Of a stretch of DNA of 64,000 bases, positions 7,365-16,213 are shown piece after piece. The first letter of the stretch is position 1. Each line of letters opens with the position of its first letter. Below the pieces are notes generated by a model. That model was not told the origin of the DNA and ran no database searches. It saw nothing but the letters and a program-made list of their open reading frames with translations. Both the position numbers and the translations under genes were made by a program. The DNA comes from Agromyces ramosus (GTDB taxonomy: Bacteria > Actinomycetota > Actinomycetes > Actinomycetales > Microbacteriaceae), in NCBI RefSeq assembly GCF_030817175.1, contig NZ_JAUSYY010000001.1, positions 2,232,001 to 2,296,000 on the forward strand, read 5' to 3'.

Positions 7365-8540
7365 ATGAGAGCAGTCACCTGGCACTCGGCGCGTTCCGTC
7401 GCCGTCGACGACGTCCCTGACCCCGTCCTGATCGAACCCACCGACGCCCTGATCAGGGTCACCGCGACCGCGATCTGCGGCTCGGACCTCCATCTCTACG
7501 ACGTGTTCGGCCCGTTCATGCACCGCGGCGACATCCTCGGCCATGAGGCGATGGGAGTGGTGGAATCAGTCGGCTCCGCCGTGCGGAAGGTCGCGGTCGA
7601 CGACCGGGTCATCGTTCCCTTCGTCATCGCCTGCGGCACCTGCTACATGTGTGCGAGGGGGCTGAGCACGCAATGCGAGCTCACCCAGAACACCGAGCAC
7701 CGCACGGGAGCGGCCCTCTACGGCTACACCGAGTTGTACGGCCGGGTCCCGGGCGGGCAGGCGGAGTACCTGCGGGTGCGACTCGCCGACGCCAATGCGC
7801 TCGTCGTCGGCCGTGACCTGCCGGACGAGCGCTACCTCTTCCTCACCGACGTGCTGCCGACGGCCTGGCAGGCCGTGCGCTACGCGAACGTCAGCCCGGG
7901 AGGCACCATGGCGGTGATCGGCCTCGGCCCGGTCGGGCAGATGGTCGTCCGCGTCGCCCGCCACGAGGGCGTGGCCGTGTTCGCGGTCGACCCCGTCGTC
8001 GAGCGCCGCCTCATGGCCGAGCGGTACGGGGCGACCACGTTCGATCTGGACGACGGTGTCGCCGAGTTGATCCGCGATGCCACGAACGGACGCGGCGCCG
8101 ACGCGGCGATCGACGCCGTCGGGCTCGAGGCCCACGGCAATCCGGGCACCGCGTTCGCGCAGAACGCCGTCGGTGCGCTGCCGAGCGGACTCGCCAAGCA
8201 GGTCATGACGCGTGCCGGCGTCGACCGTCTCGCCGCCCTGCACCTCGCCGTCGAGGTCGTGCGCCGTGGTGGCACCGTGTCGGTCGTCGGCGTCTACGCC
8301 GGCAACCTCGACCCGATGCCGATGATGACGATCTTCGACAAGCAACTCGCGATGCGGTTCGGCCAGGCGAACGTGCAGCACTGGCTCCCCGACCTCCTGC
8401 CGCTCGCCGAGGCGCCCGGCGACCCGCTCGGGCTCGAGGACCTCGCCACGCACCGCGTGCCGCTCGCCCGTGCACCGGAGATGTACGAGCTGTTCAAGCA
8501 GAAGTCGGCCGGCTGCATCAAGGTCGTACTCAAGCCGTGA
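7365..8540 (+). CDS. zinc-dependent alcohol dehydrogenase (MDR family)
   Basis: A 391-residue medium-chain dehydrogenase/reductase. The catalytic zinc site is C(38)GSDLH plus GHEAMG. The structural zinc loop has four cysteines, CGTCYMC and the C of STQC, around residues 90-105. The Rossmann motif is GLGPVG near residue 180. The segment after residue 230 (GLEAHG...) and the overall length resemble the glutathione-independent formaldehyde dehydrogenase-like subgroup; the substrate is not determined. It has its own promoter and is followed by the ABC importer operon. Confidence 0.88.
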   Translation: MRAVTWHSARSVAVDDVPDPVLIEPTDALIRVTATAICGSDLHLYDVFGPFMHRGDILGHEAMGVVESVGSAVRKVAVDDRVIVPFVIACGTCYMCARGLSTQCELTQNTEHRTGAALYGYTELYGRVPGGQAEYLRVRLADANALVVGRDLPDERYLFLTDVLPTAWQAVRYANVSPGGTMAVIGLGPVGQMVVRVARHEGVAVFAVDPVVERRLMAERYGATTFDLDDGVAELIRDATNGRGADAAIDAVGLEAHGNPGTAFAQNAVGALPSGLAKQVMTRAGVDRLAALHLAVEVVRRGGTVSVVGVYAGNLDPMPMMTIFDKQLAMRFGQANVQHWLPDLLPLAEAPGDPLGLEDLATHRVPLARAPEMYELFKQKSAGCIKVVLKP

Positions 8541-8567
8541 ACCGGCGCGTCGGGCCGACTCGCCGGG

Positions 8568-8579
8568 AGAAGCGCTTCT
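8568..8579. promoter_or_regulatory. LacI-type operator palindrome
   Basis: AGAAGCGCTTCT is a perfect 12-bp palindrome with the central CG typical of LacI-family operators. It ends one base before the GTCAA box of the importer promoter, i.e. at about -57 to -46. The core AGCGCT recurs in two sites in front of the amylopullulanase. Confidence 0.6.
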
Positions 8580-8618
8580 GTCAAGCCCTATCTGGTGGTG
8601 CGTCGAGCGACTTACCGT
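8580..8618 (+). promoter_or_regulatory. GTCAA-CCC type promoter of the first ABC importer
   Basis: GTCAAGCCC starts at 8580, and TACCGT (8613-8618) lies 28 nt after GTCAA, the same spacing as for the alcohol dehydrogenase. The -35 part (TATCTG) is less conserved. The leader to the ATG at 8669 is about 40 nt. Confidence 0.5.
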
Positions 8619-8668
8619 GACCGTGTCATCCGGTCACGAGCCGGGTCGATCGAGATGGAGGTTCGACC

Positions 8669-10057
8669 ATGTACCGACTCCGATGGGGCATCACCTGCGC
8701 GGGTGCCGCAGTCGTCGCGATCGCGCTCGGCGGGTGCGCCGTGGGCACCGGCGGCGGCGGAGCGGCCGACGATGCCGAGTACGATTCCGGAGCCGAGCTC
8801 GGCGGTGAGCTGTCGGTCATGGGCTTCTCGGGCGTCGATGAGGTGGCCACGTCGCGCGTCGAGTTCGCGGAGGCCGAGCTCGGCGATGTCGAGGTCGAGC
8901 TCATCGAGGGCGACCTCGACATCCAGCAGTTCCTCTCAGCCGTGGCATCCGGTGAGCCGCCGGAGCTGCTCTATGCCGATCGCGACCAGATCGGATCGCT
9001 CGCCGCTCGCGGCGCGATCATCCCGCTCGAACGTTGCATCGAGGGCGAGGAGATCGACATGGACCAGTTCCGGGAGTCGGCCGTCGAGCAGGTGACGCTC
9101 GACGGCCAGGTCTACGGCATCCCGGAGTTCAACCAGGTGCAGGTCACGATGGCCAACGCCGACCTCCTCGCCGCCGCCGGCGTGTCGATCGAGGACGTCA
9201 ACGGTTCCGACCGCGAGGCCATGACCCAGGCCAACCTCGCACTCACGAAGAGCGATGGGGGCTCGCTCTCGGTCATCGGCGTCGATTCCAAGCTGCCGGA
9301 GTTCCTCCCGCTGTGGGTGGCTGCGGCGGGCGGATCCATCCTGTCCGAAGACGGACGCACGGCGGCGCTCGATTCCCAGGAGGCCATCGACGCACTCACC
9401 TGGGCGGTCGGCATCTACGACGACCAGGGCGGCTTCAGCGCGGTGAAGGCGTTCCGCGACTCCGCCGACTTCTTCGGCGAGGGCAACCAGTTCGCCACGA
9501 GCACGCTCGGGGCCATGCCGATGGAGCAGTGGTACATCAATGTGCTCAACGAGGTCTCGCCCGACGCCCCGATGGCGTTCGACACCGTGCGCACCACGGA
9601 GGGCGAGCCGATCGCCTTCGCCGGCGGTTCGGCGTGGGCGATCCCGTCGGGGACCGAGAACTCCGAGGCCGCGTGCCGGTGGGCGAGGGCGATGACCTCG
9701 GTCGAGGCCTGGCAGGCCGCCGCCGACGCCCGGCTGGCCGTCCGCGAGGAGGAGGGGAAGCCCTTCACCGGCATCCTCACCGGCAACTCCGTCGCCGATG
9801 AGGAGATCCGCGGCATGGTGACCTCTGGCGGTGAACCCTGGGACTCCGGCATCGAGGCGATGTACGAGGCCAACGACAACACGGTCTCGCTTCCCGCGAA
9901 CCCCGCCGACGCCGAGTTCGAGCAGGCGATGCAGGATGCCGTGAACAGCGTGCTGAACGGGGAGGCGACGCCCGAGGAGGCGCTCGCCGAGGCCCAGGAG
10001 ACCGCCCAGCAGGCCCTCGACGAGGGCTGGGAGAAGCTCGAGAGCCGCGAGGAATGA
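8669..10057 (+). CDS. ABC transporter sugar-binding lipoprotein
   Basis: A 462-residue extracytoplasmic solute-binding protein of the MalE-like (family 1) group. The signal peptide ends in the lipobox LGGC (cysteine 23), so the mature protein is anchored to the membrane. A glycine-rich linker precedes the binding domain. Hinge and ligand regions include QVYGIPEFNQVQVTMANADLL and MPMEQWYINV. The sugar is unknown. It starts an operon with two permeases by overlapping stop and start codons. A LacI-type palindrome and a GTCAA promoter lie upstream. No ATPase gene is present in the window. Confidence 0.88.
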   Translation: MYRLRWGITCAGAAVVAIALGGCAVGTGGGGAADDAEYDSGAELGGELSVMGFSGVDEVATSRVEFAEAELGDVEVELIEGDLDIQQFLSAVASGEPPELLYADRDQIGSLAARGAIIPLERCIEGEEIDMDQFRESAVEQVTLDGQVYGIPEFNQVQVTMANADLLAAAGVSIEDVNGSDREAMTQANLALTKSDGGSLSVIGVDSKLPEFLPLWVAAAGGSILSEDGRTAALDSQEAIDALTWAVGIYDDQGGFSAVKAFRDSADFFGEGNQFATSTLGAMPMEQWYINVLNEVSPDAPMAFDTVRTTEGEPIAFAGGSAWAIPSGTENSEAACRWARAMTSVEAWQAAADARLAVREEEGKPFTGILTGNSVADEEIRGMVTSGGEPWDSGIEAMYEANDNTVSLPANPADAEFEQAMQDAVNSVLNGEATPEEALAEAQETAQQALDEGWEKLESREE

Positions 10058-11031
10058 CGAGCACCGCCGTCCGTGCGGGCGGTGGAGCGCAGCATGAGCG
10101 CTTCATCGCCCCGCAGGAGCGGGAACGGAACCGAAAGCGAGCCAGCCGGCGCAACCTGGGCTCCGCGCTCCTCTTCCTCAGTCCATGGATCGTCGGCTTC
10201 GTGGTGTTCACGGCATGGCCGATGATCTACAGCGCCTACCTCTCGCTCACCGACTACGACGTGATCAACGATCCCGAGTTCGTCGGCTTCGCGAACTACG
10301 CCGAGATGGCGTCCGACCCGAAGGTGCTCCTCGCGCTCGGCAACACGGCGTTCTTCACGTTCGTCCAGGTGCCGCTCTACGTCATCGTGTCGCTCGTCCT
10401 GGCGCTCCTGCTCGATCGGGCGGGGCGCGCCTCCGGGTTCTTCCGCACCGTCTTCTTCCTGCCGAAGATGACGCCACCGGTCGCCGTGGGCGTGCTCTTC
10501 CTCCTCCTCTTCAACGGGCAGAACGGACTCATCAACATGGTGCTCGGCTGGTTCGGCATCGACGGCCCCTCGTGGACGACCGACCCCGCGTGGGTGAAGC
10601 CGGGACTCATCATCATGTCGTTGTGGACGGTCGGGGCATCCGTCATCATCCTCCTCGCGGCACTGCGCAACGTGCCAGAGACGCTCTACGAGTCGGCGAA
10701 GCTCGACGGCGCCGGCTTCTGGCGCACCGCCGTCAGCGTGACGCTGCCGATGATCAGCCCCGCGCTGTTCTTCATCATCATCGTGAACACCATCGCGGGC
10801 CTGCAGACCTTCGACGAGGCGTACACCGCGTTCTTCGGCGCCGGGAACACGACGTACAGCAACGACGCCGCATTGTTCTACGTCATCTACCTGTTCCAGC
10901 AGGCGTTCGAGTTCCTGCACATGGGTTACGCCTCGGCACTGGCATGGGGGCTCTTCCTCGTGATCATGGTCGTCACCGCGATTCAGCTGGTCGTGTCGCG
11001 CCGGCTCGTCTACTACGAGGGGGAACGATGA
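10054..11031 (+). CDS. ABC sugar transporter permease (MalF type)
   Basis: A 325-residue inner-membrane permease with six predicted helices. The conserved cytoplasmic EAA loop reads YESAKLDGAGFWRTAVSVTLP and docks to the ATPase. The start overlaps the binding-protein stop by 4 nt (ATGA) and the end overlaps the next permease in the same way, so all three are translationally coupled. The N-terminal 40 residues are polar and cytoplasmic. Confidence 0.88.
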   Translation: MTSTAVRAGGGAQHERFIAPQERERNRKRASRRNLGSALLFLSPWIVGFVVFTAWPMIYSAYLSLTDYDVINDPEFVGFANYAEMASDPKVLLALGNTAFFTFVQVPLYVIVSLVLALLLDRAGRASGFFRTVFFLPKMTPPVAVGVLFLLLFNGQNGLINMVLGWFGIDGPSWTTDPAWVKPGLIIMSLWTVGASVIILLAALRNVPETLYESAKLDGAGFWRTAVSVTLPMISPALFFIIIVNTIAGLQTFDEAYTAFFGAGNTTYSNDAALFYVIYLFQQAFEFLHMGYASALAWGLFLVIMVVTAIQLVVSRRLVYYEGER

Positions 11032-11992
11032 CCGACCTCGACGTCGACCTGCCGGCCGGAGGAGTGGCTGCGCCCACCCCCAGGCGAGATGCGGCACTGC
11101 CCGCGGCGGTGACGGCGGTGCCGTCGACGAACATCGACGACCTGCGCAAGGGACGCCGACGCCCGGCGAAGGCGACGCGCGTGTTCGCCTGGATCGCGCT
11201 CGCGCTGCTCGGCGTCGTCTTCATCTACCCCTTCATCTGGCTCGTGAGCGCGTCGTTCAAGCCACGGAGCGAGGTGTTCGACAACCGGCTCATTCCCGAG
11301 ACGTTCACCTTCGACAACTATGTCGAGGTCTGGCAGGAGGCGCCGCTCGCACTGTGGCTCCTGAACACCGTCATCGTCACGGTGCTCGCCGCCGTCACCG
11401 TGACGCTCTCGAGCGCCATGGTCGCGTGGGGGTTCGCGTACTTCCGGTTCCGCGGCCGGAGCGCATTGTTCGCCCTCGTGCTCGCCACCATGATGCTGCC
11501 CCGGGCGCGGTGACGATGATCCCGGTCTTCCTGATCTGGAACGGGCTCGGCCAGGTGGGAACGCTCACACCCCTCTGGGCCGGCAACCTCTTCGGAAGCG
11601 CGTTCTACATCTTCCTGCTCCGCCAGTTCTTCATGACCCTCCCGCGCGACCTGTTCGAGGCCGCGCGGGTCGACGGGGCGAGCCAGTGGGGGGTCTTCTG
11701 GCGCATCGCGCTGCCGCTCTGCAAGCCCGCGCTCGCCGTGACCCTCGTGTTCGAGGTGCAGGCGGTGTGGACCGACCTGATGCGCGCCCTGATCTACCTG
11801 CGCGACTCCGACACGTTCACCGTGCCGAGGGGGCTCAAATCGCTCGTCGACGCGTTCGGCTTCGGCGGCGAGTGGCACTGGGAGATCATCGTCACGGCGA
11901 GCGTCATCACGACGATTCCGATGATCATCGTGTTCTTCCTCGCCCAGCGTCAGATCATCGACGGCGTCGCGTCGACGGGCTTGAAGGGCTGA
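11028..11992 (+). pseudogene. ABC sugar transporter permease (MalG type), frameshifted
   Basis: The frame starting at 11028 encodes a normal MalG-like N-terminus through LATMMLP, then hits TGA at 11511. From about 11501 the rest of the permease continues in another frame (PGAVTMIPVFLIW ... EAARVDGASQWGVFWRIALP, the EAA loop) to the stop at 11992. The break is in CCCCGGGCGCGG (11499-11510). One missing base in the C-run, or two extra C bases, would restore a protein of about 321 residues. It could be a real inactivating mutation or a sequencing error in a homopolymer; nothing else in the gene looks decayed. Confidence 0.8.
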
Positions 11993-11996
11993 CCGG

Positions 11997-12272
11997 TCAG
12001 TCCACGTGGCCGTCCGGGTCGAGCGGATCGTTCCGCGGCGGCCCCGGCTTGTGCTGGTCGAGCGGATCCTCACCGCGTCGGATCGCGGCATCCTGATCGC
12101 TCAGTGCCGTTCCCTCACCGCTCTGCGGTGGCAGGTCGCGCATGCGCCGCTGCTGTTCGGCTCGGCGCAGGTCCTCGATCTCGGAGCTCGGGTCGGCGCC
12201 GGCATCGGCGCCATCGGGTTGGTCGTCGGGATTCGTCAGGGTCTCGGGGCTTCGCCCGAGCGGGTGGCCCAT
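11997..12272 (-). CDS. small hydrophilic hypothetical protein
   Basis: A 91-residue, proline- and aspartate-rich protein with no predicted membrane segment. It is probably largely disordered (PDDQPDGADAGADPSSEIEDLRRAEQQRRM). The ATG at 12272 has AAAGGA upstream; the in-frame ATG at 12323 lies upstream of that site in the likely leader. It has a GTCAA-type promoter at 12322-12360. I do not recognise a family; the company of stress-type genes suggests an intrinsically disordered stress protein (inference). Confidence 0.65.
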   Translation of the reverse strand: MGHPLGRSPETLTNPDDQPDGADAGADPSSEIEDLRRAEQQRRMRDLPPQSGEGTALSDQDAAIRRGEDPLDQHKPGPPRNDPLDPDGHVD

Positions 12273-12321
12273 GATGTGTTCCTTTCGTGCAGTACGGAAT
12301 GCCTGGGCATCCGTTTCCCCC

Positions 12322-12360
12322 AAGCTAGGCCGGTCGGGAGGCGGCGGCGAGGGGATTGAC
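12322..12360 (-). promoter_or_regulatory. GTCAA-CCCC type promoter of the 91-residue protein
   Basis: On the minus strand GTCAATCCCCTCGCC starts at 12360, and TAGCTT (12327-12322) lies 28 nt after GTCAA. The leader is about 40 nt and ends with AAAGGA before the ATG. Confidence 0.55.
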
Positions 12361-12382
12361 GCGTGCGGCAGAAGTGCTCAAC

Positions 12383-13087
12383 TCAGGCGCCGGTCTCGTG
12401 GTGCGGTGTGGCCACGGGCTTGGATTCGGGTGAGCCGCGCTGCCTGAGGTAGACGGATGCCCCGACGATCGCCGCGACCGCGAGGAACTCGCTCTGCCAG
12501 TTCTGCATCGACTCGAACCAGAACTGCGAGGTGCCGAGGAACTCGATCGTGCTGACCGCCGGCAGCCCGTGCTCGAGCTGCTCCTCGGAGTACGCCTCGG
12601 CTCCGCCGACCGCGTGGAACCAGAACGAGAGCCCGAACAGCACGAAGAAGAAGATGGCGAGCGAGTTCTCGTAGAGCACGAGCACGAGGCCGCCCCGACG
12701 CACCGGCCATGGGGTGTCGGGCCCGACCTCCGCGTGGCGGGGATCGTCGTCCTGCTCGGTGTGCTTGCCGATCGGCTTCGACTCCGACGAGCCCTTCTGG
12801 AACAAGAAGACGGTGAGTACGACGTACGCGCCCATCTGGAGGAACTCCGACTCCCAGTTCTCGAAGGTCGCCTCGATGAAGTGCCCCGACGAGAGGTAGT
12901 CGCCGAACGGGATGGGAGCGGTGGCGTGCGAGGACTGTTCCTCGTTGTAGACCAGGAACCCGCTCACCGCCATGCCGGCCAGGCAGAGGAGGAAGATCGC
13001 CATGCAGACGAGGAAGAGCGCATGCTCATGAAGCCAACGCCCGAAGGCCGTTCGCGTTTCGGTGCGGTCTTCGTCGGTCTTGGTCAT
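12383..13087 (-). CDS. DUF6766 family membrane protein
   Basis: A 234-residue protein with four predicted membrane helices (about residues 24-46, 84-101, 138-160 and 197-212). It contains an internal duplication: the half starting NWESEFLQMGAYVV and ending KGSSESKP is repeated as NWQSEFLAVAAIVG ending RGSPESKP. Each half contributes two helices. The family is recognised as DUF6766, of unknown function. A weak variant of the GTCAA promoter (GTCAAGGGCTTGCC, from 13176) lies upstream. It is divergent from the LacI gene. Confidence 0.8.
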   Translation of the reverse strand: MTKTDEDRTETRTAFGRWLHEHALFLVCMAIFLLCLAGMAVSGFLVYNEEQSSHATAPIPFGDYLSSGHFIEATFENWESEFLQMGAYVVLTVFLFQKGSSESKPIGKHTEQDDDPRHAEVGPDTPWPVRRGGLVLVLYENSLAIFFFVLFGLSFWFHAVGGAEAYSEEQLEHGLPAVSTIEFLGTSQFWFESMQNWQSEFLAVAAIVGASVYLRQRGSPESKPVATPHHETGA

Positions 13088-13241
13088 CTCGCCTCCGGCT
13101 CAGTCGTTGTCGATGCAGGGCCGCCTGCTGATCTCGATATTCGACCGCGTCGTCGGGCGCAGGCAAGCCCTTGACACCGGGCCTCGAGGCGGTGTCCGTC
13201 CGCTGTCGAGTTCTTGCACCCAGTCCCGTAGCATTGCGGGC

Positions 13242-14249
13242 ATGTCGAGGAGACTGGCGGATGTCGCGCGCAAGGTCGGTGTCAGCGAGGCGACCGTCAG
13301 TCGCGTGCTGAACGGCAAGCCCGGGGTGTCGGCGTCGACGCGCGACGCGGTGCTCACGGCGCTCGACGTGCTGGGGTACGAGCGGCCCACCAAGCTGCGG
13401 GGCGAACGGGCGCGGCTCGTGGGCCTCGTGATGCCCGAGCTGCAGAATCCGATCTTCCCTGCCCTCGCCGAGGCGATCGGCGGCGGGCTCGCCCAGAACG
13501 GCTATACGCCGGTGCTGTGCATCCAGACGGCGGGCGGCATCTCCGAGGCCGACTACGTCGAGCTGCTCCTGCACCAGCAGGTGTCGGGAGTGATCTTCGC
13601 CGGCGGCGCCTACGCGCAGGCCGACGTGAACCACGATCACTACGCCCGGCTGGTCGAGCTGAAACTGCCGACCGTGCTCGTGAACGCACCGATCGACGAC
13701 CTCGGCTTCGCCACCGTGTCGTGCGACGACGCGGCTTCGGTCGAGCAGGCCTTCGGTCACCTCGTGCAGCTCGGTCATGAGCGCATCGGCATTCTCCTGG
13801 GGCCGAGCGACCACATGCCGTCGCGCCGCAAGCACGAGGCGGCCCTGCGAATGGCGGAGCGCCACGGCCTCGAGCTCGGCGACGACCGGGTCGTGCACTC
13901 GCTGTACTCGCTCGAGTCGGGCCAGACGGCGGCGACCAAGCTCCTCGCGGCGGGCGTCACGGGCATCGTCTGCGCGAGCGACCCGATGGCGCTCGGCGCC
14001 ATCCGCGCCGTTCGCCGGGCCGGGCTCCGCGTGCCCGACGACGTGTCGGTCATCGGGTACGACGACTCGGCCCTGATGAATTGCACGGAACCACCGCTCA
14101 CGACGGTGCGCCAGCCGATCGAGTCGATGGGCAAGATGATCATCGAGTTGCTGATGCGCCAGATGTCGAGTGAGCGCACGATCGGCGACGAGGTGTTCTT
14201 CGCTCCCGAGCTCGTGGTGCGGGCCTCGACGTCGCCCGTCCGACGCTGA
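13242..14249 (+). CDS. LacI family transcriptional regulator
   Basis: A 335-residue repressor. The N-terminal helix-turn-helix and hinge read LADVARKVGVSEATVSRVLN; the periplasmic-binding-like effector domain runs from about residue 60 (VGLVMPELQNPIF) to the end. The ATG at 13242 gives the canonical N-terminus MSRRLADVA, and TAGCAT lies 7 nt upstream, as in leaderless mRNAs. It sits immediately before the GH13 - binding protein - permease operon, so it is probably its regulator. The AGCGCT-core palindromes at 8568, 48978 and 49055 are candidate targets (inference). Confidence 0.9.
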   Translation: MSRRLADVARKVGVSEATVSRVLNGKPGVSASTRDAVLTALDVLGYERPTKLRGERARLVGLVMPELQNPIFPALAEAIGGGLAQNGYTPVLCIQTAGGISEADYVELLLHQQVSGVIFAGGAYAQADVNHDHYARLVELKLPTVLVNAPIDDLGFATVSCDDAASVEQAFGHLVQLGHERIGILLGPSDHMPSRRKHEAALRMAERHGLELGDDRVVHSLYSLESGQTAATKLLAAGVTGIVCASDPMALGAIRAVRRAGLRVPDDVSVIGYDDSALMNCTEPPLTTVRQPIESMGKMIIELLMRQMSSERTIGDEVFFAPELVVRASTSPVRR

Positions 14250-14300
14250 GCACGACGACGACCGATCCGCCGCAGTTGCATGAAATCTGCCAATCGCTGT

Positions 14301-14377
14301 CGCAAATTACTGCAAGCGAGCGCAAGTGACTGCTGGATTGTTGGATAGTTGCGTCATTCTGTTGCTCTCATTACGTT
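14301..14377 (+). promoter_or_regulatory. three 10-bp phased repeats and promoter of the GH13/importer operon
   Basis: GCAA recurs at 14302, 14312 and 14322, each preceded by C or T and followed by a similar sextet. This gives a direct repeat with exactly one-helical-turn phasing. The middle unit, TGCAAGCG, equals a half-site of the LacI-type site at 49055-49068. Downstream, TTGCGT (14349-14354), a 17-nt spacer and TACGTT (14372-14377) form a plausible vegetative promoter. The GTG start follows after a leader with GAGGAG. Confidence 0.5.
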
Positions 14378-14445
14378 GAGGGTCATGACGCCGCGGTCTC
14401 CACCCGACGCGGCGCGCCGCCCGTCGACACGAGGAGAAACGCAGC

Positions 14446-16131
14446 GTGACCATGCCACTCGCGGACCCAGCAACGGTGCCCCCGGCCCTCGTCGGTGATC
14501 CGCTCTGGTGGCGCAGCGCCGTCATCTACCAGGTGTACGTGCGCAGCTTCGCCGACTCCGACGGAGACGGCACCGGCGACCTCCGCGGGGTGCGCAGCCG
14601 TCTCGGCTACCTCAAGGAGCTCGGCGTCGACGCGCTCTGGTTCAACCCGTGGTACCCGTCCCCGCTCGCCGATGGCGGCTACGACGTCAGCGACTACCGC
14701 GACATCCACCCGAGCTTCGGCACGCTCGAAGACGCCGAACTGCTCATCAGCGAGGCGCTCGAGCTCGGCATCCGCACGATCATCGACATCGTCCCGAACC
14801 ACGTCTCGAGCGAGCACGCCTGGTTCCGGGCAGCGCTCGCGGCGGGCCCGGGCTCACCCGAGCGCGAGCGCTTCTGGTTCCACCCGGGCAAGGGGCCGAA
14901 CGGCGACGAGATGCCCACCGGCTGGGTCTCGAACTTCCAGGGCGACACGTGGACCCGTACCACGAACCCCGACGGCACGCCGGGGGAGTGGTACCTCCAC
15001 CTCTTCACCCCCGAGCAGCCCGACCTGAACTGGAACCACCCCGACGTGCGCCGTGAGCACGAGGAGATCCTGCGCTTCTGGTTCGATCGAGGCGTCGCCG
15101 GCGTGCGCATCGACTCGGCGGGCCTGCTCATCAAGGATCCGGCCCTGCCAGAGGTGCCCGAGGTCGTCGAACCGGGCGGCCACCCCACCGAAGACCGCGA
15201 CGAGGTGCACGAGGTGTACCGGGCATGGCGAGGCATCGCCGACTCCTACGCGGGAACCCGCGTGCTCGTCGGCGAGGTCTGGGTTCCGGATGCCGCCCGC
15301 TTCGCGGCGTACCTCCGCCCCGACGAGATGCACACGGCGTTCAACTTCGACTTCATGGCACGGCCGTGGGATGCCGCAGAGCTCCGTGCCTCGATCGACC
15401 TGATGCTCGCGGCACACGCACCCGTGGGCGCCCCGAGCACCTGGGTGCTCTCGAACCACGACGTCACCCGCCCGGTGACGCGCTACGGCCGCGAGGACTC
15501 CTCGTTCGCATTCGTGCGCAAGCGCTTCGGCACGCCGACCGACCTCGAGCTCGGCACTCGCCGGGCGCGCGCCGCGGCGCTGCTCACGGCGGCGCTGCCC
15601 GGCTCGCTCTACCTCTATCAGGGCGACGAACTCGGCCTCCCCGAGGCCGAGCTGCCGCGCGAGGTTCTTGAGGATCCGATGCATTTCCGCTCGGGCGGGG
15701 TCGACCCGGGCCGTGACGGATGCCGCGTGCCGCTGCCGTGGCGCGGAACGCGCGAGCCGTTCGGGTTCAGCCCCGACGGACCAGGTCCTGATGGCGACGC
15801 CGCAGCACCCTGGCTGCCGCAGCCCGCCGAGTGGGCGGCGCTCACCGTGCAGGCGCAGCAGGCCGACCCGGGTTCGATGCTCTGGCTCTACCGGCAGGCG
15901 CTGCGCATCCGCAAGCGCGAGGCGGCGCTCGGCGACGGGTCGCTCACCTGGCTCGAGAGCGAGCCGGACGCGCTCGTGTTCCAGCGCGGCGACGACATCG
16001 TGAACGTCACGAACCTCGGCGATCGCCCGATCGCACTGCCCGATCACGAGAGCATCCTGCTCTCGAGCACCCCGCTCGTCGGCGGGCTGCTCCCTCCCGA
16101 CTCCACGGCCTGGCTCCACCGATCCGCCTGA
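14446..16131 (+). CDS. GH13 alpha-glucosidase / alpha-amylase family enzyme
   Basis: A 561-residue cytoplasmic enzyme with no signal peptide, hydrolysing alpha-glucosidic bonds of imported malto-oligosaccharides or similar sugars. The (beta/alpha)8 barrel begins WWRSAVIYQVYVRSF. Conserved regions are DIVPNHVS, GVRIDSAG (nucleophile D223), LVGEVW (acid/base E277) and LSNHDV (D339). It resembles the oligo-1,6-glucosidase/alpha-glucosidase subgroups; exact linkage is uncertain. GTG at 14446 is chosen for its GAGGAG site. It lies between a LacI regulator and an importer operon. Confidence 0.88.
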   Translation: MTMPLADPATVPPALVGDPLWWRSAVIYQVYVRSFADSDGDGTGDLRGVRSRLGYLKELGVDALWFNPWYPSPLADGGYDVSDYRDIHPSFGTLEDAELLISEALELGIRTIIDIVPNHVSSEHAWFRAALAAGPGSPERERFWFHPGKGPNGDEMPTGWVSNFQGDTWTRTTNPDGTPGEWYLHLFTPEQPDLNWNHPDVRREHEEILRFWFDRGVAGVRIDSAGLLIKDPALPEVPEVVEPGGHPTEDRDEVHEVYRAWRGIADSYAGTRVLVGEVWVPDAARFAAYLRPDEMHTAFNFDFMARPWDAAELRASIDLMLAAHAPVGAPSTWVLSNHDVTRPVTRYGREDSSFAFVRKRFGTPTDLELGTRRARAAALLTAALPGSLYLYQGDELGLPEAELPREVLEDPMHFRSGGVDPGRDGCRVPLPWRGTREPFGFSPDGPGPDGDAAAPWLPQPAEWAALTVQAQQADPGSMLWLYRQALRIRKREAALGDGSLTWLESEPDALVFQRGDDIVNVTNLGDRPIALPDHESILLSSTPLVGGLLPPDSTAWLHRSA

Positions 16132-16213
16132 CCGTCGAGGCCGCGGGCTCGCCCGCTGCACGCACCCTCACCACCCTCACCACACCTGAACACAGCACCG
16201 AAAGGACTGGACA

